A DNA stretch of 8,626 nucleotides from Alphaproteobacteria bacterium (GCA_028866355.1 JAGWIH010000084.1:1-8626), one strand, 5' to 3'. Shown: positions 1 to 7,468, numbered from the stretch's first letter. Numbers and translations are program-made. The notes: generated by a model not told the origin, from the letters alone.

Positions 1-1
1 C

Positions 2-1420
2 GATCGCCGGCTGTGGCGCGAGGAAGCCGGCGAGGCGGCCGCGGTCTGGCTCAGCGAGCTGCTCGGCGCCGCGCGTGGTTTCCCCAAGCTCGCGGGCGCC
101 GATTATCCAGCGCTGTTCGAGGCGCTGATCGCGGCACCGGTGGTGCGGCCCGCCTACGGCCGGCATCCACGGCTGTTCATCTGGGGCTTGCTCGAGGCCC
201 GCTTGCAGCAGGCCGATTTGGTGGTTCTCGGCGGCCTCAACGAAGGCGTCTGGCCAGCACGGACCGACAGCGATCCGTGGCTGTCGCGGCCGATGCGGCG
301 CGATTTCGGCCTGCCGCCGCCCGAGCTGCGCGCTGGGCGCGCCGCGCACGATTTCGTCCAATGTCTCGGCGCCCGCAGCGTTGTGCTGACGCGCGCGGTG
401 CGTGTCGAAGGCAATCCGACCGTGCCGTCGCGCTGGCTGCTGCGGCTCGAAACCGCGCTGCGCGCTGCCGGTCTCGACGCCAAGCTCGATGACGCCGCGC
501 CGCTTGCCTGGCAGGTCCGGCTCGACGATGCCGGGCCGGCCCGGCGCATCGATCCGCCCGAGGCACGTCCGCCGGTCAAAGCCCGCCCACGTCAGCTTTC
601 GGTCACCGAAATCGAAACCTGGCTGCGCGATCCTTATGCGATCTATGCCAAGCATGTGTTGCGCCTCCGGGCGCTCGAGCCGATCGATGCCGATCCCGGC
701 GCGGCGGAGCGCGGCATTTTCGTCCACGCGGCGCTGCACCGGTTCTTGCAGGCTTTTCCCGGCGCGCTGCCTGACGATGCCGAAGACAAGCTGCTGGCGA
801 TCGGCCGGGAGTGTTTCGGCGAGGCATTGCAGCGCCCCAACGTGCACGCCTTCTGGTGGCCGCGGTTCGAGCGCATCGCCGGCTGGGTGGTCGAAGCCGA
901 ACGCGAACGCCGCGCGCTGATCGCACAAAGCTTCGGCGAGATCGGCGGCACGCTTTCGCTGCCGGCCAAGCACGGTCCGTTCACGCTGTCGGGCAAGGCC
1001 GATCGTATCGATCGTCTCGCCGCCGGCGGTTTGACGATTCTCGATTACAAGACTGGTGTCTTGCCGCACGTCGGCGAGGTCAAGGCCGGCTATGCGCCGC
1101 AGCTCGCGCTCGAAGCGATGATCACGGCGGCGGGCGGCTTCGCGGGTGTTCCGCCGGCTGCGGTCGCGGCCTTGATTCATTGGCGATTGTCGGGCGGCGA
1201 TCCGCCGGGCGTCGAACGCGTCGATGGCGACGGTGTCACCGCCGTCAACGCGCTGGTCGAAAATGCCCGGCAAGGTCTCGAACGGCTGATCGCTGCTTTC
1301 GACGATCCGGCGACGCCCTATCGCGCTTGGCCGCAGCCCGACAAACGGCCGCGTTATTCGGATTACACGCATCTTGCCCGGGTCAAGGAATGGCTGCCCG
1401 GCGGCGACGAGGACGAATGA
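2..1420 (+). CDS. addB: AddB, double-strand break repair nuclease subunit (C-terminal part, 5' end outside window)
   Basis: Partial gene: the frame is open from base 2 and gives 472 residues ending at TGA 1418-1420. Alphaproteobacterial AddB is usually about 1000 residues, so a little under half is visible. AddB pairs with AddA to resect DNA double-strand breaks for RecA loading, the role RecBCD has in enterobacteria. Seen here: a helicase-like segment with VVLGGLNEGVWP (about 221-256), then a RecB-family nuclease domain starting at LSVTEIETWLRDPYAIY (about 596). Nuclease residues are the His of GIFVHAALH (725-727), the Asp of GKADRID (1001-1003), the Asp and Lys of ILDYKTG (1043-1051) and the Gln of PQLALEAM (1100-1102). 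All are intact, so the nuclease looks active. The cysteines that hold a 4Fe-4S cluster in Firmicutes AddB are not seen. The visible part has only two Cys, neither in that context. The tail RYSDYTHLARVKEW resembles alphaproteobacterial AddB as I recall it. The stop overlaps the addA start by ATGA. Confidence 0.93.
   Translation, partial: DRRLWREEAGEAAAVWLSELLGAARGFPKLAGADYPALFEALIAAPVVRPAYGRHPRLFIWGLLEARLQQADLVVLGGLNEGVWPARTDSDPWLSRPMRRDFGLPPPELRAGRAAHDFVQCLGARSVVLTRAVRVEGNPTVPSRWLLRLETALRAAGLDAKLDDAAPLAWQVRLDDAGPARRIDPPEARPPVKARPRQLSVTEIETWLRDPYAIYAKHVLRLRALEPIDADPGAAERGIFVHAALHRFLQAFPGALPDDAEDKLLAIGRECFGEALQRPNVHAFWWPRFERIAGWVVEAERERRALIAQSFGEIGGTLSLPAKHGPFTLSGKADRIDRLAAGGLTILDYKTGVLPHVGEVKAGYAPQLALEAMITAAGGFAGVPPAAVAALIHWRLSGGDPPGVERVDGDGVTAVNALVENARQGLERLIAAFDDPATPYRAWPQPDKRPRYSDYTHLARVKEWLPGGDEDE
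1409..1413 (+). promoter_or_regulatory. Ribosome binding site for addA
   Basis: The purine-rich GAGGA lies inside the last codons of addB, 3 bases before the addA ATG at 1417-1419. The spacing is short, so initiation probably relies on coupling to AddB translation through the ATGA stop-start overlap. The site supports ATG 1417 as the addA start over the much earlier open part of the same frame, which lies within addB. Confidence 0.45.
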
Positions 1421-4400
1421 GCGCGCGGCCGAAAACCGATCCTGGCGTCCTGCAACGCCGCGCCGCCGATCCTGCCGCGTCCGTCTGGGTCGCCGCTTCG
1501 GCCGGCACCGGCAAGACCAAGGTGCTGACCGACCGGGTGCTGGCGCTGCTGCTCGCCGGCAACGAGCCGGCACGCATCCTTTGCCTCACCTTCACCAAGG
1601 CGGCGGCAGCCGAAATGGCGATCCGCGTCGGCACCGAGCTCAGCGCCTGGGCGACGATGCCCGATGTGGACTTGCGCAAGAAGCTCAACGGTCTGGTCGA
1701 CGGCGATGTCGACGTCGATCGGCTCGACCGGGCGCGGCAGCTGTTCGCGCGCGTGCTCGACGCGCCCGGCGGCATGCGCATCGAAACCATCCACGCCTTC
1801 TGTCAGTCGCTGCTGCGGCGCTTTCCGCTCGAAGCCGGCATTCCGCCGCACTTCCAGGTGATGGAGGAACGCAGCGCGGCCGAAGCGCTGGAACGCGCCG
1901 TCGCCCGCGTGCTCGACCGAGCGCGCGATGGCAAGCCGAAGGTCCTCGGCGCCGCGCTCGATGCGGTGACGCAACGGGTCGGCGAAAGCCGTTTCATCGA
2001 GCTCATCGAGATGCTCGCTGACGAGCGCGAGCGCGTCGCTGCCGTGCGCGCGGCCGGCGATGCGCAATTCGAGGCGCGGCTGCGCGCGTTCTTGGGCTTG
2101 CAGCCGCGCGAGACAGCGGACTCGATTGTTCGACAGGCCTGCAAGGACGATGCCTTCGATGGCGATGCGCTCAAGCGCGCGGCGCGCGTGCTCGGTCAAA
2201 GCGGCTTGTCGACGGATGCGAAGGCAAGCCGCGCCATCGGCCGCTGGCTCGACCGCGTTGGCGGTCGGGTTCGCGGTTTCGACGATTACGGCGATACCTT
2301 TTTTACGCAGGAAGGCGGCCGACGCGTTCGGCTGGCAACCAAGGCAGCGCTGGCCGTCGATCCGTCCATCGCCGCCGTGCTCGCGGCCGAGGCCGAACGG
2401 CTTGAAGCGGCGCGGACGCGACGCGATGCAGCGCGGCTCGTCGCTTCGACTACCGCATTGCTACGCTTGGCCGGCGCGGTGCTCGACGCCTATACCGCCG
2501 ACAAGACTGCCCGCGCGTTGCTCGATTTCGACGATCTGGTGCTGAAGGCAAAAGACTTGCTGCGACGGCCGGGCGTCGCGCCGTGGGTGCTGTTCAAGCT
2601 CGACGGCGGCATCGACCACATCCTGATCGACGAGGCGCAGGACACGAATCCGGACCAATGGGAGGTCGTGGCGGCGCTGGCCGAAGAATTCTTCGTCGGC
2701 GAAGGCGCGCGCGACCGCGTGCGGACGGTGTTCGCGGTCGGCGATCCGAAGCAGTCGATCTTCAGCTTCCAGCGCGCCGATCCCGCCAAGTTCGTCGCGA
2801 TGCAGGAATATTTTCGCGTGCGCGTCGACGCCGCGCGGCAGACTTGGCAGACGCTGACGCTTGAATTGTCGTACCGCTCGGTCGCCGCCGTGCTGCGGAC
2901 GGTCGACGCCGTGTTCGCCGATCCGCGCGCCGCCGCCGGCGTCGCGATCGCTAGCGAGGTCATCCGGCACGAAGCGCATCGGCTCGGCGCCGGCGTCGTC
3001 GAGCTCTGGCCGCCGGTTGGACCCGAGCCGGGCGAGCCGCCGACGCCATGGGACGCGCCGTTGAGCCAGGCGCGGCTCAAGCAGCCGCGCGCCCGGCTGG
3101 CGGAGGCGATCGCTGCCACGGTCAAGCGCTGGCTCGACACCGGCGAGCGTCTCGAATCGAGCGGCCGGCCGATCCATGCCGGCGACATTCTGGTGCTGGT
3201 GCGGCGGCGCAACCCGTTCGTCGGCGCGCTGGTCCGCGCGCTCAAGGAGCGCGACGTGCCGGTGGCCGGCGTCGATCGCATGGTGCTGGCCGATCAGCTG
3301 GCGGTGCAGGATCTGGTGGCGTTGGCGCAATTCCTGCTGCTGCCGGCGGACGATCTGACCCTTGCGACGGTGCTCAAAAGCCCGCTTTACGGCTTCGACG
3401 AACAACAGCTGTACCACCTCGCCCAGCCGCGCACCGGCAGCCTTTGGGACGAGCTGCGGCGACGCGCTGGCGACCACCCGACATTCCGTTTCGCCGCCGA
3501 CGAGCTGGCGGCACTGCTGACGGGCGCCGACTTCATTCCGCCGTTCGAATTGTTCGCCGAGGTGCTGGGCGCGCGCGGCGGCCGGCGCAAAATTCTTGGA
3601 CGGCTCGGCGCCGAAGCGAACGATCCGCTCGACGAATTGCTGGCGGCGGCGCTGGCTTTCGAGCGCGATCACGGTCCGTCGCTGCAAGGATTCCTGCATT
3701 GGCTGGTGCTCGGTGAACTTGAAATCAAGCGCGACCTCAACAACGAGGCCGGGCGCGACGAGCTACGCGTCATCACCGTGCACGGCGCCAAGGGCTTGCA
3801 GGCGCCGATCGTGTTCCTGCCCGATACGCTGGCGGTGCCGACCCAGTCACCGGACATTGTCTGGACCGACGATGGTTTGCCACTGTGGGTCAAGGACGGT
3901 GATGCGCCGGCGGCGCGCGCTGCCGTCGCGCTGGCCGAGCAGCGCCGCGACGAGGAATACCGCCGGTTGCTGTATGTCGCGCTGACGCGGGCGGCGGATC
4001 GGCTTTATGTCTGCGGCTGGACCGGCGAGCGAAAATCGTCCGACGTGGCGTGGTATCCGTTCGTGCACGCCGGCCTCAAGGCCGCCGGCGGCGAAGGGTT
4101 CGCCTTCGACGCGACCAAGCTCATTGGCGCGGAGGGTTGGAGCGGCGAGGGTTTGCGCGTGGTCACGCAACAGCGCGTTGCACGTGAAACGCCAGCCGTG
4201 CGCCGTGTTGCTGCCCCGGCGGCGGAAATCTTGCCATCGTGGGCGACTGCGCCGCCACCGCCCGAGCCGACGCCGCCCAAGCCGCTGCAACCGTCGCGGT
4301 CGTCGCGCACCGAGCCGCCGACCCGGTCGCCCTTGGGCGCCGACGGCGGCCACATCTTCCGCAAGGGCCTGATCGTCCATCGCTTGCTGCAAAGCCTGCC

Positions 4401-4845
4401 ACGTGTCGCGCCGGCCCAGCGCGCGGCGGCCGCCAAGCGCTTTCTCGCGCGGCCGGTGCTCGGCTTGGCGCCGGCCGAACAGGCGAGCATCGCCGCCGAA
4501 ACGCTGGCCGTCCTCGCCGCGCCGGAGTGGGCCGATCTGTTCGGGCCCGGTTCCGAAGCCGAAGTGCCCGTTGTCGGTCTCGTGGGTGATCGCGCGGTGT
4601 CCGGCCGTATCGATCGCCTGCTGGTGACCGATACCGACGTGGCCATTGTCGACTACAAGACGATGCGGCCGGTGCCGCCGACCGAAGCCGATGTGCCCGA
4701 GCCGTATCTCGATCAGCTCGTCGCCTACCGCGTGGCGCTGGCGCGCGTCTATCCGGGCAAGAACGTGCGCTGCGCGCTGCTGTGGACCGAAGGACCGAAA
4801 CTGATGTGGATTTCCGCGGCATCGCTGGATGGGCGCGGGGCCTGA
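1417..4845 (+). CDS. addA: AddA, ATP-dependent helicase-nuclease for double-strand break repair
   Basis: A 1142-residue protein, normal length for alphaproteobacterial AddA. It is an SF1A (UvrD/RecB type) helicase that unwinds 3' to 5' and carries a C-terminal RecB-like nuclease. Helicase motifs are complete: Walker A ASAGTGKT (27-34), LTFTKAAAAEM (57-67), TIHAFC (124-129), Walker B DEAQDT (405-410), GDPKQSIF (442-449), SYRS (485-488), VHGAKGLQ (788-795), and EEYRRLLYVALTRA (846-859). A proline-rich linker (about 932-977) joins the nuclease domain, which shows His988 (VHRLLQ), Asp1066 (SGRIDRL), Asp1079 and Lys1081 (VDYKT), and Gln1100 with Tyr1104 (DQLVAY). Both activities therefore look intact. 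ATG 1417 is chosen because the conserved N-terminus sits just before Walker A, because it overlaps the addB stop, and because GAGGA precedes it. The frame stays open upstream to 811, but that part lies within addB and is not coding. Cytoplasmic; acts as the AddAB heterodimer with the preceding gene. Confidence 0.96.
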   Translation: MSARPKTDPGVLQRRAADPAASVWVAASAGTGKTKVLTDRVLALLLAGNEPARILCLTFTKAAAAEMAIRVGTELSAWATMPDVDLRKKLNGLVDGDVDVDRLDRARQLFARVLDAPGGMRIETIHAFCQSLLRRFPLEAGIPPHFQVMEERSAAEALERAVARVLDRARDGKPKVLGAALDAVTQRVGESRFIELIEMLADERERVAAVRAAGDAQFEARLRAFLGLQPRETADSIVRQACKDDAFDGDALKRAARVLGQSGLSTDAKASRAIGRWLDRVGGRVRGFDDYGDTFFTQEGGRRVRLATKAALAVDPSIAAVLAAEAERLEAARTRRDAARLVASTTALLRLAGAVLDAYTADKTARALLDFDDLVLKAKDLLRRPGVAPWVLFKLDGGIDHILIDEAQDTNPDQWEVVAALAEEFFVGEGARDRVRTVFAVGDPKQSIFSFQRADPAKFVAMQEYFRVRVDAARQTWQTLTLELSYRSVAAVLRTVDAVFADPRAAAGVAIASEVIRHEAHRLGAGVVELWPPVGPEPGEPPTPWDAPLSQARLKQPRARLAEAIAATVKRWLDTGERLESSGRPIHAGDILVLVRRRNPFVGALVRALKERDVPVAGVDRMVLADQLAVQDLVALAQFLLLPADDLTLATVLKSPLYGFDEQQLYHLAQPRTGSLWDELRRRAGDHPTFRFAADELAALLTGADFIPPFELFAEVLGARGGRRKILGRLGAEANDPLDELLAAALAFERDHGPSLQGFLHWLVLGELEIKRDLNNEAGRDELRVITVHGAKGLQAPIVFLPDTLAVPTQSPDIVWTDDGLPLWVKDGDAPAARAAVALAEQRRDEEYRRLLYVALTRAADRLYVCGWTGERKSSDVAWYPFVHAGLKAAGGEGFAFDATKLIGAEGWSGEGLRVVTQQRVARETPAVRRVAAPAAEILPSWATAPPPPEPTPPKPLQPSRSSRTEPPTRSPLGADGGHIFRKGLIVHRLLQSLPRVAPAQRAAAAKRFLARPVLGLAPAEQASIAAETLAVLAAPEWADLFGPGSEAEVPVVGLVGDRAVSGRIDRLLVTDTDVAIVDYKTMRPVPPTEADVPEPYLDQLVAYRVALARVYPGKNVRCALLWTEGPKLMWISAASLDGRGA

Positions 4846-4894
4846 AACGGGATTTCAAGGGCCGAGCCATGCGGCCATCGCGCGGGAGCCTCGC

Positions 4895-4924
4895 TTGACC
4901 CTGTTTCCGGCGCTCGCCTAAGCT
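4895..4924 (+). promoter_or_regulatory. Probable sigma70-type promoter for trxA
   Basis: A strong -35 element TTGACC (4895-4900, preceded by C as is common in alphaproteobacteria) is followed after 18 bases by TAAGCT (4919-4924), which keeps the first, second and last bases of the -10 consensus. CTAAGC at 17-base spacing is an alternative reading. Transcription would start near 4931, leaving a leader of about 27 bases before the trxA ATG. It implies trxA is expressed independently of addAB. Assigned by pattern only. Confidence 0.5.
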
Positions 4925-4934
4925 GCGGCCTCCG

Positions 4935-4961
4935 ATGGCTCGTGGAGCAAGCGAAGCATGA
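4935..4961 (+). other. Possible 8-codon upstream ORF overlapping the trxA start
   Basis: ATG at 4935 opens a short frame encoding MARGASEA, closed by TGA at 4959-4961. Its stop overlaps the trxA start as ATGA (4958-4961) in a different frame. If transcription starts near 4931 this ATG would be almost leaderless. No Shine-Dalgarno precedes it. It could couple initiation on trxA, or be chance: a short ATG-to-stop frame is not rare in GC-rich DNA. Confidence 0.2.
4944..4947 (+). promoter_or_regulatory. Ribosome binding site for trxA
   Basis: GGAG within GTGGAGC lies 10 bases before the trxA ATG at 4958. It is a moderate Shine-Dalgarno at a slightly long distance. It fixes 4958 as the start, since the only nearby alternative ATG (4935) is in another frame. 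Confidence 0.5.
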
Positions 4962-5278
4962 AACCGAATAAGGTGACCGACTCGTCGTTCGACGCCGATG
5001 TGCTCAAGGCGCCGGGCCCGGTGCTGGTCGATTTCTGGGCCGAATGGTGCGGTCCGTGCAAAATGATCGCGCCGTTTCTCGATGACATCGCCGCCGAGAT
5101 GGGCGGCAAGGTGACGGTCGCGAAGCTCAACATCGACGAGAATCCGCAGACGCCGAGCAAATACGGCGTGCACGGCATTCCGACGCTGATGCTGTTCAAG
5201 AACGGCCAAGTCGCGGCGACCAAGATTGGCGCGCTGCCCAAGTCCAAGCTCGTCGAGTGGGTGCAGTCGGTCCTTTAG
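4958..5278 (+). CDS. trxA: Thioredoxin
   Basis: A 106-residue single-domain thioredoxin, the usual length. It reduces disulfides in cytoplasmic proteins such as ribonucleotide reductase and is itself reduced by thioredoxin reductase with NADPH. Active site WCGPC at 30-34 (Cys31, Cys34), preceded by the buried Asp25 in VLVDFWAEW, with the cis-proline Pro75 in GIPT and the C-terminal PKSKLVEWV. The cis-Pro loop reads VHGIPT, whereas many homologues have Arg at the His72 position; this is a minor variation. There is no signal peptide, so it is cytoplasmic. Its position after addA, converging on folC, is common in alphaproteobacteria and is shared location more than shared pathway. It has its own likely promoter and a GGAG ribosome binding site. 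Its stop lies 4 bp from the folC stop on the other strand. Confidence 0.97.
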   Translation: MKPNKVTDSSFDADVLKAPGPVLVDFWAEWCGPCKMIAPFLDDIAAEMGGKVTVAKLNIDENPQTPSKYGVHGIPTLMLFKNGQVAATKIGALPKSKLVEWVQSVL

Positions 5279-5307
5279 GCCGCTAGCCGTTGGCGGCCAG
5301 AACTTTT
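5274..5307 (+). terminator. Possible rho-independent terminator of trxA
   Basis: GGCCGC (5278-5283) pairs with GCGGCC (5293-5298) around a 9-base loop. The stem can extend past one A-A mismatch through TTT (5274-5276) with GAA (5300-5302), including one G-U pair. A TTTT run follows at 5304-5307. It covers both stop codons of the convergent trxA and folC genes. On the - strand no T-run follows the stem, so it would serve trxA better than folC. The T-run is short and this is not an experimentally supported call. Confidence 0.4.
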
Positions 5308-6578
5308 CCCGCCAGATAAAGCGAACCGCAGATCAAGGTGCGCGCGCCCGGCGCGCTCGCCGCGGCGACGGCGTCGCGCAGCGTTTTCGCAGGCTTGGCG
5401 TCGATGCCGACCTGCCGCGCCGCCGCCGCGCTTTCCTCGGCGCTCAACGTGTTGGCTTCGCCCGGTATTGCCACCGCGCTCAACCGTTTCACGTAGGGCG
5501 CCAGCGGCTTCAGGAAGGCGATCGGATCGTGCGTCTTGATCATGCCGAAGACCAGGCCCGTTGGCCGGCGCCAACCGGCGACGAACCGCGCCAAGACCTC
5601 GCCGGCGGCGGCGTTGTGGGCGCCGTCGAGCCAGAGCTCGGCATCCTTCGGCAGCGCTTTGACTAATGGACCGCGCCGCAGCTTTTGCAGCCGCGCCGGC
5701 CATTCCACCTTTGCCATGCCGCGCGCCAGCGTCGCTGTTTCGAGCGCGAAGCCCGGCAGACATTCGAGCGCGGCGAGCGCGGCGCCGGTATTGTCGTACT
5801 GGTGCGCGCCGGCCAGTCCCGGCGGCGGCAGGTTGAGCGTGACCCGGCCGCGATAAATCAGGCCACCGCCTTCGGCTTGTTCGACTGACCAGTCGCGCCC
5901 ATGCCGGAAGAGCGGCGCGCGCAGCTCGGCGGCACGGCCGGCGATCACTGCCGCCGCTTCGGGCAGTTGCGGTCCGACGACAACGGGCACGCCCGGCTTG
6001 AGGATGCCGGCCTTCTCGAAGGCGATGGCGGCGACGGTCTCGCCGAGGAAGTGCTGATGATCGAGCGACACCGGCGTCAGTACGGCCACGGCCGGCTTGA
6101 GCATGACGTTGGTGGCGTCGAAGCGGCCACCGAGACCGACTTCGATCAGCGCGATGTCCGCGGTCTCGCGTGCGAATGCGAGAAACGCTGCGGCGGTGGT
6201 GATCTCGAAGAAAGTGATCGGCTGGCCGGCATTGGCGCGCTCGCATTCGGCCAATAGTGCGGCCAGCATCTTCTCGGAAATGACCTTGCCGGCGAGCCGG
6301 ATGCGCTCGTGAAAGCGGACGAGATGCGGCGAGGTATAGACATGGACGCGTTTGCCGGCGGCCTCGAGAAAGGCGCGCAGGAAGGCGATGGTCGAACCCT
6401 TGCCGTTGGTGCCGGCGACGTGGATCACCGGCGGCAGCTCGTCCTGCGGATCGCCCAACGTCTTCAGCAGCCGCAGGACGCGGTCGAGCGACAGATCGAT
6501 AAGCTTGGGGTGGAGCGTCAGCAGACGCTCGAGAATGCGGTCGCTCGGCGCCCGGCGCCCGGCTAGGCGCGATCCCAT
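5283..6578 (-). CDS. folC: Bifunctional dihydrofolate synthase / folylpolyglutamate synthase
   Basis: A 431-residue protein, close to the 422 of E. coli FolC. It joins glutamate to dihydropteroate to make dihydrofolate, then adds further glutamates to tetrahydrofolates, using ATP; it belongs to the Mur ligase family. Motifs: P-loop GTNGKGST (56-63), YTSPHLVRFHERI (81-93), FFEITT with Glu125, VGLGGRFDATN (147-157), LDHQHFLG (172-179) followed by Lys189 of FEKAGIL (the likely carbamylated lysine), and LDGAHN (317-322) of the C-terminal domain. ATG 6576-6578 overlaps the end of accD by 16 bp. The opening, with ILERLLTLHPKLIDLSL at 15-31, matches the usual N-terminus of the alphaproteobacterial family. 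The ribosome binding site is weak (GGAA, 8 bases away), so coupling to accD translation is likely. Last gene of its transcription unit; it ends tail to tail with trxA. Confidence 0.96.
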   Translation of the reverse strand: MGSRLAGRRAPSDRILERLLTLHPKLIDLSLDRVLRLLKTLGDPQDELPPVIHVAGTNGKGSTIAFLRAFLEAAGKRVHVYTSPHLVRFHERIRLAGKVISEKMLAALLAECERANAGQPITFFEITTAAAFLAFARETADIALIEVGLGGRFDATNVMLKPAVAVLTPVSLDHQHFLGETVAAIAFEKAGILKPGVPVVVGPQLPEAAAVIAGRAAELRAPLFRHGRDWSVEQAEGGGLIYRGRVTLNLPPPGLAGAHQYDNTGAALAALECLPGFALETATLARGMAKVEWPARLQKLRRGPLVKALPKDAELWLDGAHNAAAGEVLARFVAGWRRPTGLVFGMIKTHDPIAFLKPLAPYVKRLSAVAIPGEANTLSAEESAAAARQVGIDAKPAKTLRDAVAAASAPGARTLICGSLYLAGKVLAANG

Positions 6579-7468
6579 CCGCGTTCCGGCGTCACCGGCG
6601 CCGCGATCGCCGGCGGTCCTTTGCGGAAAAGCAGACCGAGCATCCGATCGAGCGTCGCTTTGAGGTCGCGGCGGTGGACCACGATGTCGACCATGCCGTG
6701 CTCGAGCAGGTATTCCGAACGCTGGAAGCCGTCCGGGAGCTTTTCGCGAATGGTCTCTTCGATCACCCGCGCGCCGGCAAAGCCGATGACCGCGCCTGGC
6801 TCGGCTAAGGTGACGTCCCCGAGCATGGCAAACGACGCCGAAACGCCGCCGGTGGTCGGATCGGCCAGCAGGACGATGTAAGGCCGGCCGGTTTCCTTGA
6901 CCATCTCGACCGCCAGCGTCGTGCGCGGCATCTGCATCAGCGACAGAATGCCTTCCTGCATACGTGCGCCGCCGGATGACGGGATGACGATCAGCGCCGC
7001 CTCTTGCAGAACGGCAAGCCGCGCCGCCGACAGCAGGGCTTCACCGACGGCAATGCCCATCGAGCCGCCCATGAAGCCGAAATCGAAGACGCAAACCACG
7101 GCAGCGGCGCCGCCGATGGTGCCGTGCGCGACCAAGGCGGCATCGCGTGTCGTGCCTTTGGCGCCTTGCGCCTCTTTGAGCCGTTCAGAGTAGCGCTTGC
7201 GATCGCGGAACTTCAGCGGGTCGGCGAGCGTCTTGGGCAATTCGATGAGCGTGTATTTGCCGTCGTCGAACAGCATCGCCAGCCGCTTGTCCGGCGCCAG
7301 GCGCAGATGATGGCCGCAGGCGGCGCAGACATGGAGATTGGCCTCGAGCTCACGGTGGAACAGCATCTGTCCGCAGCCTGGGCATTTGTGCCAGAGATTG
7401 TCCGGCACCTCCTTTTTGGCGACGACCGCCCGGATCTTGGGCAGGACGAAATTGGTGAGCCAGTTCAT
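6563..7468 (-). CDS. accD: Acetyl-CoA carboxylase, carboxyltransferase subunit beta
   Basis: A 301-residue protein, normal for AccD. With AccA it forms the carboxyltransferase that moves CO2 from carboxybiotin to acetyl-CoA, giving malonyl-CoA for fatty acid synthesis in the cytoplasm. An N-terminal zinc ribbon has Cys29, Cys32, Cys48 and Cys51 (KCPGCG and CAACGHH). The crotonase-like carboxyltransferase domain follows, with PLKFRDRKRY, FDFGFMGGSMG, SSGGARMQEG, DPTTGGVSASFAMLGD and EPGAVIGFAG. The C-terminal YLLEHGMVDIVVHR is typical. Starts at ATG 7466-7468, which overlaps the trpA stop by ATGA. No clear Shine-Dalgarno precedes it, so translational coupling from trpA is likely. It sits between trpA and folC, the usual alphaproteobacterial location. 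Intact cysteines set it apart from Rhizobiales AccD, many of which, as I recall, lack them. Confidence 0.97.
   Translation of the reverse strand: MNWLTNFVLPKIRAVVAKKEVPDNLWHKCPGCGQMLFHRELEANLHVCAACGHHLRLAPDKRLAMLFDDGKYTLIELPKTLADPLKFRDRKRYSERLKEAQGAKGTTRDAALVAHGTIGGAAAVVCVFDFGFMGGSMGIAVGEALLSAARLAVLQEAALIVIPSSGGARMQEGILSLMQMPRTTLAVEMVKETGRPYIVLLADPTTGGVSASFAMLGDVTLAEPGAVIGFAGARVIEETIREKLPDGFQRSEYLLEHGMVDIVVHRRDLKATLDRMLGLLFRKGPPAIAAPVTPERGWDRA

Larger units (their letters stand above)
4846..4957 (+). other. addA-trxA intergenic region (112 bp)
   Basis: This is the only sizeable non-coding gap in the window. It holds a sigma70-like promoter (4895-4924), a possible 8-codon ORF (4935-4961) and the trxA ribosome binding site (4944-4947). 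A short inverted repeat (5-bp arms at 4860-4864 and 4872-4876, 7-base loop) follows the addA stop, but no T-run comes after it, so it is a poor terminator candidate. Some addAB transcripts may read into trxA. Confidence 0.6.

Noticed and set aside
811..1416. Upstream extension of the addA frame to an ATG at 811
   Set aside because: The extra 202 residues are Arg-rich shadow of addB, which is in another frame here with intact nuclease motifs; the real start is ATG 1417.
1363..2199. Open frame on the - strand (278 codons) opposite addB end and addA start
   Set aside because: Antisense shadow over the AddA Walker A region; biased composition and no motifs.
2461..3699. Long open frame on the - strand (412 codons) inside addA
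   Set aside because: It lies wholly antisense to conserved AddA motifs, its translation is rich in Arg, Ala, Gln and His with no recognisable domain, and such antisense frames are expected in GC-rich coding DNA.
4860..4876. Inverted repeat after addA (GGCCG and CGGCC arms) as an addA terminator
   Set aside because: The stem is only 5 bp with a 7-base loop and no T-run follows; palindromes like this are common in GC-rich DNA.
4163..5209. Open frame on the - strand (348 codons) crossing addA, the intergenic gap and trxA
   Set aside because: It runs antisense through two well supported genes and the trxA promoter; the translation is mostly Arg and Ala repeats without a fold signature.
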